Source: Clostridium sp. OM02-18AC (GTDB taxonomy: Bacteria > Bacillota > Clostridia > Lachnospirales > Lachnospiraceae). From it: DNA of 64,000 bases. Position numbers and translations under genes: made by a program. Location of the stretch: positions 1-64,000 of the forward strand of contig NZ_QULW01000002.1 in the NCBI RefSeq assembly GCF_003481825.1, given 5' to 3'. The notes under the pieces are model-generated. The model was not told where the DNA came from. It did no database searches and was given only the letters and a program-made list of their open reading frames with translations. Below, piece after piece: positions 62,651-64,000 of this stretch. Position 1 is the stretch's first letter. Each line of letters begins with the position of its first letter.

Positions 62651-63055
62651 ATGAAAAAGTATAGGATCTGTTTATTTTTGTTTTTGGGAGTGAGTGTGAT
62701 CTGCATTCTGATCGCGTTTTTTGTCCGGCGCAGTCAGGAAGGTGCAGGTCTGGAAAATAGAAATGAGACCGGAATCGAACAGCTGGAAACAGAAGAGACA
62801 CAGGAAACGGTCATAGAGGATCAGATGGCGGCAAACCAGGAGCGGGTACAGGCGCATCCTGTCCAGGAAGAGTATTATCTGGTGGCGGAGGATGGGATGC
62901 TTCTGATCTTTTTAAAGGATCAGAAAACAATCTGTCTTTATACACATATGCCGCTCATGGATTTTCCACCAAAGGAGCGGACAAAGCTGCGGGAAGGGAT
63001 CTGGTTTTCGTCTATGGCAGAAGTGTTTCATTATCTGGAATCGTATACTAGCTGA
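62651..63055 (+). CDS. Single-pass membrane protein with BofC-like C-terminal domain
   Basis: A 134-residue protein with an N-terminal membrane helix (residues 5-23), a Glu/Thr/Gln-rich linker and a C-terminal domain of about 60 residues (YYLVAEDGMLLIFLKD, LREGIWFSSMAEVFHYLESY). The last part resembles the C-terminal domain of BofC, a forespore protein that delays SigK activation. The ATG at 62651 follows GGAGGG. Codon use is that of the backbone, so the island ends before this gene. The BofC link is inference. Confidence 0.65.
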   Translation: MKKYRICLFLFLGVSVICILIAFFVRRSQEGAGLENRNETGIEQLETEETQETVIEDQMAANQERVQAHPVQEEYYLVAEDGMLLIFLKDQKTICLYTHMPLMDFPPKERTKLREGIWFSSMAEVFHYLESYTS

Positions 63056-63072
63056 TATGTTATAAAATCTGC

Positions 63073-63101
63073 TTGAAAAGAGCGTGCAAACTGGATACAA
63101 T
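63073..63101 (+). promoter_or_regulatory. Promoter for the BaiN-like flavoprotein gene
   Basis: TTGAAA (63073-63078), 17-bp spacer, TACAAT (63096-63101). Expected start near 63108. Confidence 0.7.
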
Positions 63102-63112
63102 AGAACGCAAAT

Positions 63113-63141
63113 GGTTACTGCATACGCGTAAGCAGTAATCC
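63113..63141 (+). other. Leader hairpin before the flavoprotein gene
   Basis: A 9-bp stem (63113-63121 with 63132-63140, one G-U) just after the expected transcription start; it could protect the 5' end. Confidence 0.5.
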
Positions 63142-63217
63142 GAAATGGGAACTGGGCAGATACAGGTATTTTGTGAACCGTTCCTAAAATGATCTTGAGA
63201 AACAGCGGAGGAACAAC

Positions 63218-64000
63218 GTGGAAAACGTGAAGAGAAAAGTACTGATCATCGGAGGCGGGGCTTCCGGTCTGATGGCGGCCATCATGGCGGCCCGGGAAGG
63301 CGCAGAGGTAACCATTCTGGAGCATATGGACCGGGTGGGGAAAAAGATATTATCTACAGGAAACGGGCGCTGCAACCTGACGAACCTGTCTCTGAAGCCG
63401 GAGCATTACCGGAGCAGCCAGAAGCTGTTTCCCATGAAGGTGCTGGACCGCTTTTCTGTCTGGGATACGTTAAATTTTTTTGACGGGATCGGGATCATCA
63501 CCAGAAACCGGAATGGTTACATTTATCCAAACTCGGACCAGGCGGCATCGGTGCTGGATGCGCTGCGCTTTGAGACGGAGCATCTGGGTATCAAAACGGT
63601 TTTGTCCTGTCAGATCCGTTCCGCGAAGAAGACAAAAAATGGAAGCTTTCTTGTGGAGAGTGACCAGGGAACTTATCAGGGTGACTGCCTGATCCTGGCG
63701 ACCGGTTCCAAGGCGGCTTCGGTGTCCGGTTCGGACGGCAGCGGCTATGAGCTTGCAAAGGCGTTCGGTCACACGGTCATCAAACCGCTTCCGGCGCTGG
63801 TGCAGTTAAGATGCAAGGGGACATTTTTCAAACAGCTGGCGGGAGTCCGCTGTGAGGCTGTGGTGCGGCTTGTGAGCGACGGAAAAACACTGGCAGCAGA
63901 TGAGGGCGAGGTCCAGCTGACAGATTATGGTATCTCCGGTATCCCGACCTTTCAGGTAAGCCGGTATGCTTCCCAGGCACTGGACGCAGGCAGGCGTGTA
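63218..64000 (+). CDS. NAD(P)/FAD-dependent oxidoreductase (HI0933/BaiN family), 3' end beyond window
   Basis: A GTG at 63218 follows GGAGG and opens a frame that runs to the window edge (261 codons). KVLIIGGGASGLMAAIMAA near residue 7 is the FAD-binding loop, and STGNGRCNLTN near residue 47 is the HI0933/BaiN signature. In gut Clostridia BaiN reduces bile-acid intermediates; most family members have no known substrate. The position next to the BofC-like gene is on the backbone side of the island. Confidence 0.9.
   Translation, partial: MENVKRKVLIIGGGASGLMAAIMAAREGAEVTILEHMDRVGKKILSTGNGRCNLTNLSLKPEHYRSSQKLFPMKVLDRFSVWDTLNFFDGIGIITRNRNGYIYPNSDQAASVLDALRFETEHLGIKTVLSCQIRSAKKTKNGSFLVESDQGTYQGDCLILATGSKAASVSGSDGSGYELAKAFGHTVIKPLPALVQLRCKGTFFKQLAGVRCEAVVRLVSDGKTLAADEGEVQLTDYGISGIPTFQVSRYASQALDAGRRV

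Overview
The window is chromosomal DNA from an anaerobic, spore-forming Firmicute of the Clostridia, most likely a Lachnospiraceae member. The evidence is the gene order (plsX-acpP-rnc-smc-ftsY; ylxM-ffh-rpsP-khpA-rimM-trmD; rplS-lepB-rbgA-rnhB-yraN; DUF512-der-plsY-gpsA), the sporulation genes spoIVA, yqfC and yqfD, a PPi-type phosphofructokinase, a long-form PRPP synthetase, strong AGGAGG ribosome sites and consensus SigA promoters. No rRNA, complete tRNA or CRISPR array was seen.

From 1 to about 46.0 kb the window is a dense, intact housekeeping backbone. Phospholipid synthesis is split between plsX/acpP at the left and plsY/gpsA at 25 kb; together they make acyl-phosphate, glycerol-3-phosphate and lysophosphatidate. 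Protein targeting (ftsY, ffh, ylxM, lepB), ribosome biogenesis and RNA processing (rnc, rimM, trmD, rpsP, khpA, rplS, rbgA, der, rpsU, ybeY) and genome maintenance (smc, nth, rnhA, rnhB) fill most of it. A branched-chain amino acid ABC importer (livJ, livHMGF), pfp, alaS and an ilvA/ClC pair add metabolism and transport. SigA-type promoters, terminators and several structured leaders can be placed by eye; the most striking is a run of three tandem hairpins before phoH.

From about 46.0 to 62.5 kb lies an accessory island, more A+T rich, set between the backbone gene DUF3048 and the backbone pair BofC-like/BaiN-like flavoprotein. It holds an intact MarR plus paired radical-SAM cassette (radical SAM mobile pair A and B) behind a perfect 18-bp inverted repeat, an AAA/DUF4143 ATPase with repeated operator-like sites, and a cardiolipin synthase beside a second phospholipase-D-like gene, a two-component system and a FUSC-type membrane protein. 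Between them are deletion-scarred genes: group II intron reverse transcriptase, GH31 glycosidase without its catalytic core, a winged-helix regulator with one amber stop, integrase, RelA/SpoT synthetase, aldo-keto reductase, UvrA, GNAT and alpha/beta hydrolase remnants. Several keep one or both ends in good condition, which suggests recent loss.

The least understood intact system is the MarR/radical-SAM A/radical-SAM B cassette. The PLD-response regulator-kinase-FUSC block is the second candidate. Functions given for both are inference from family membership and gene context.
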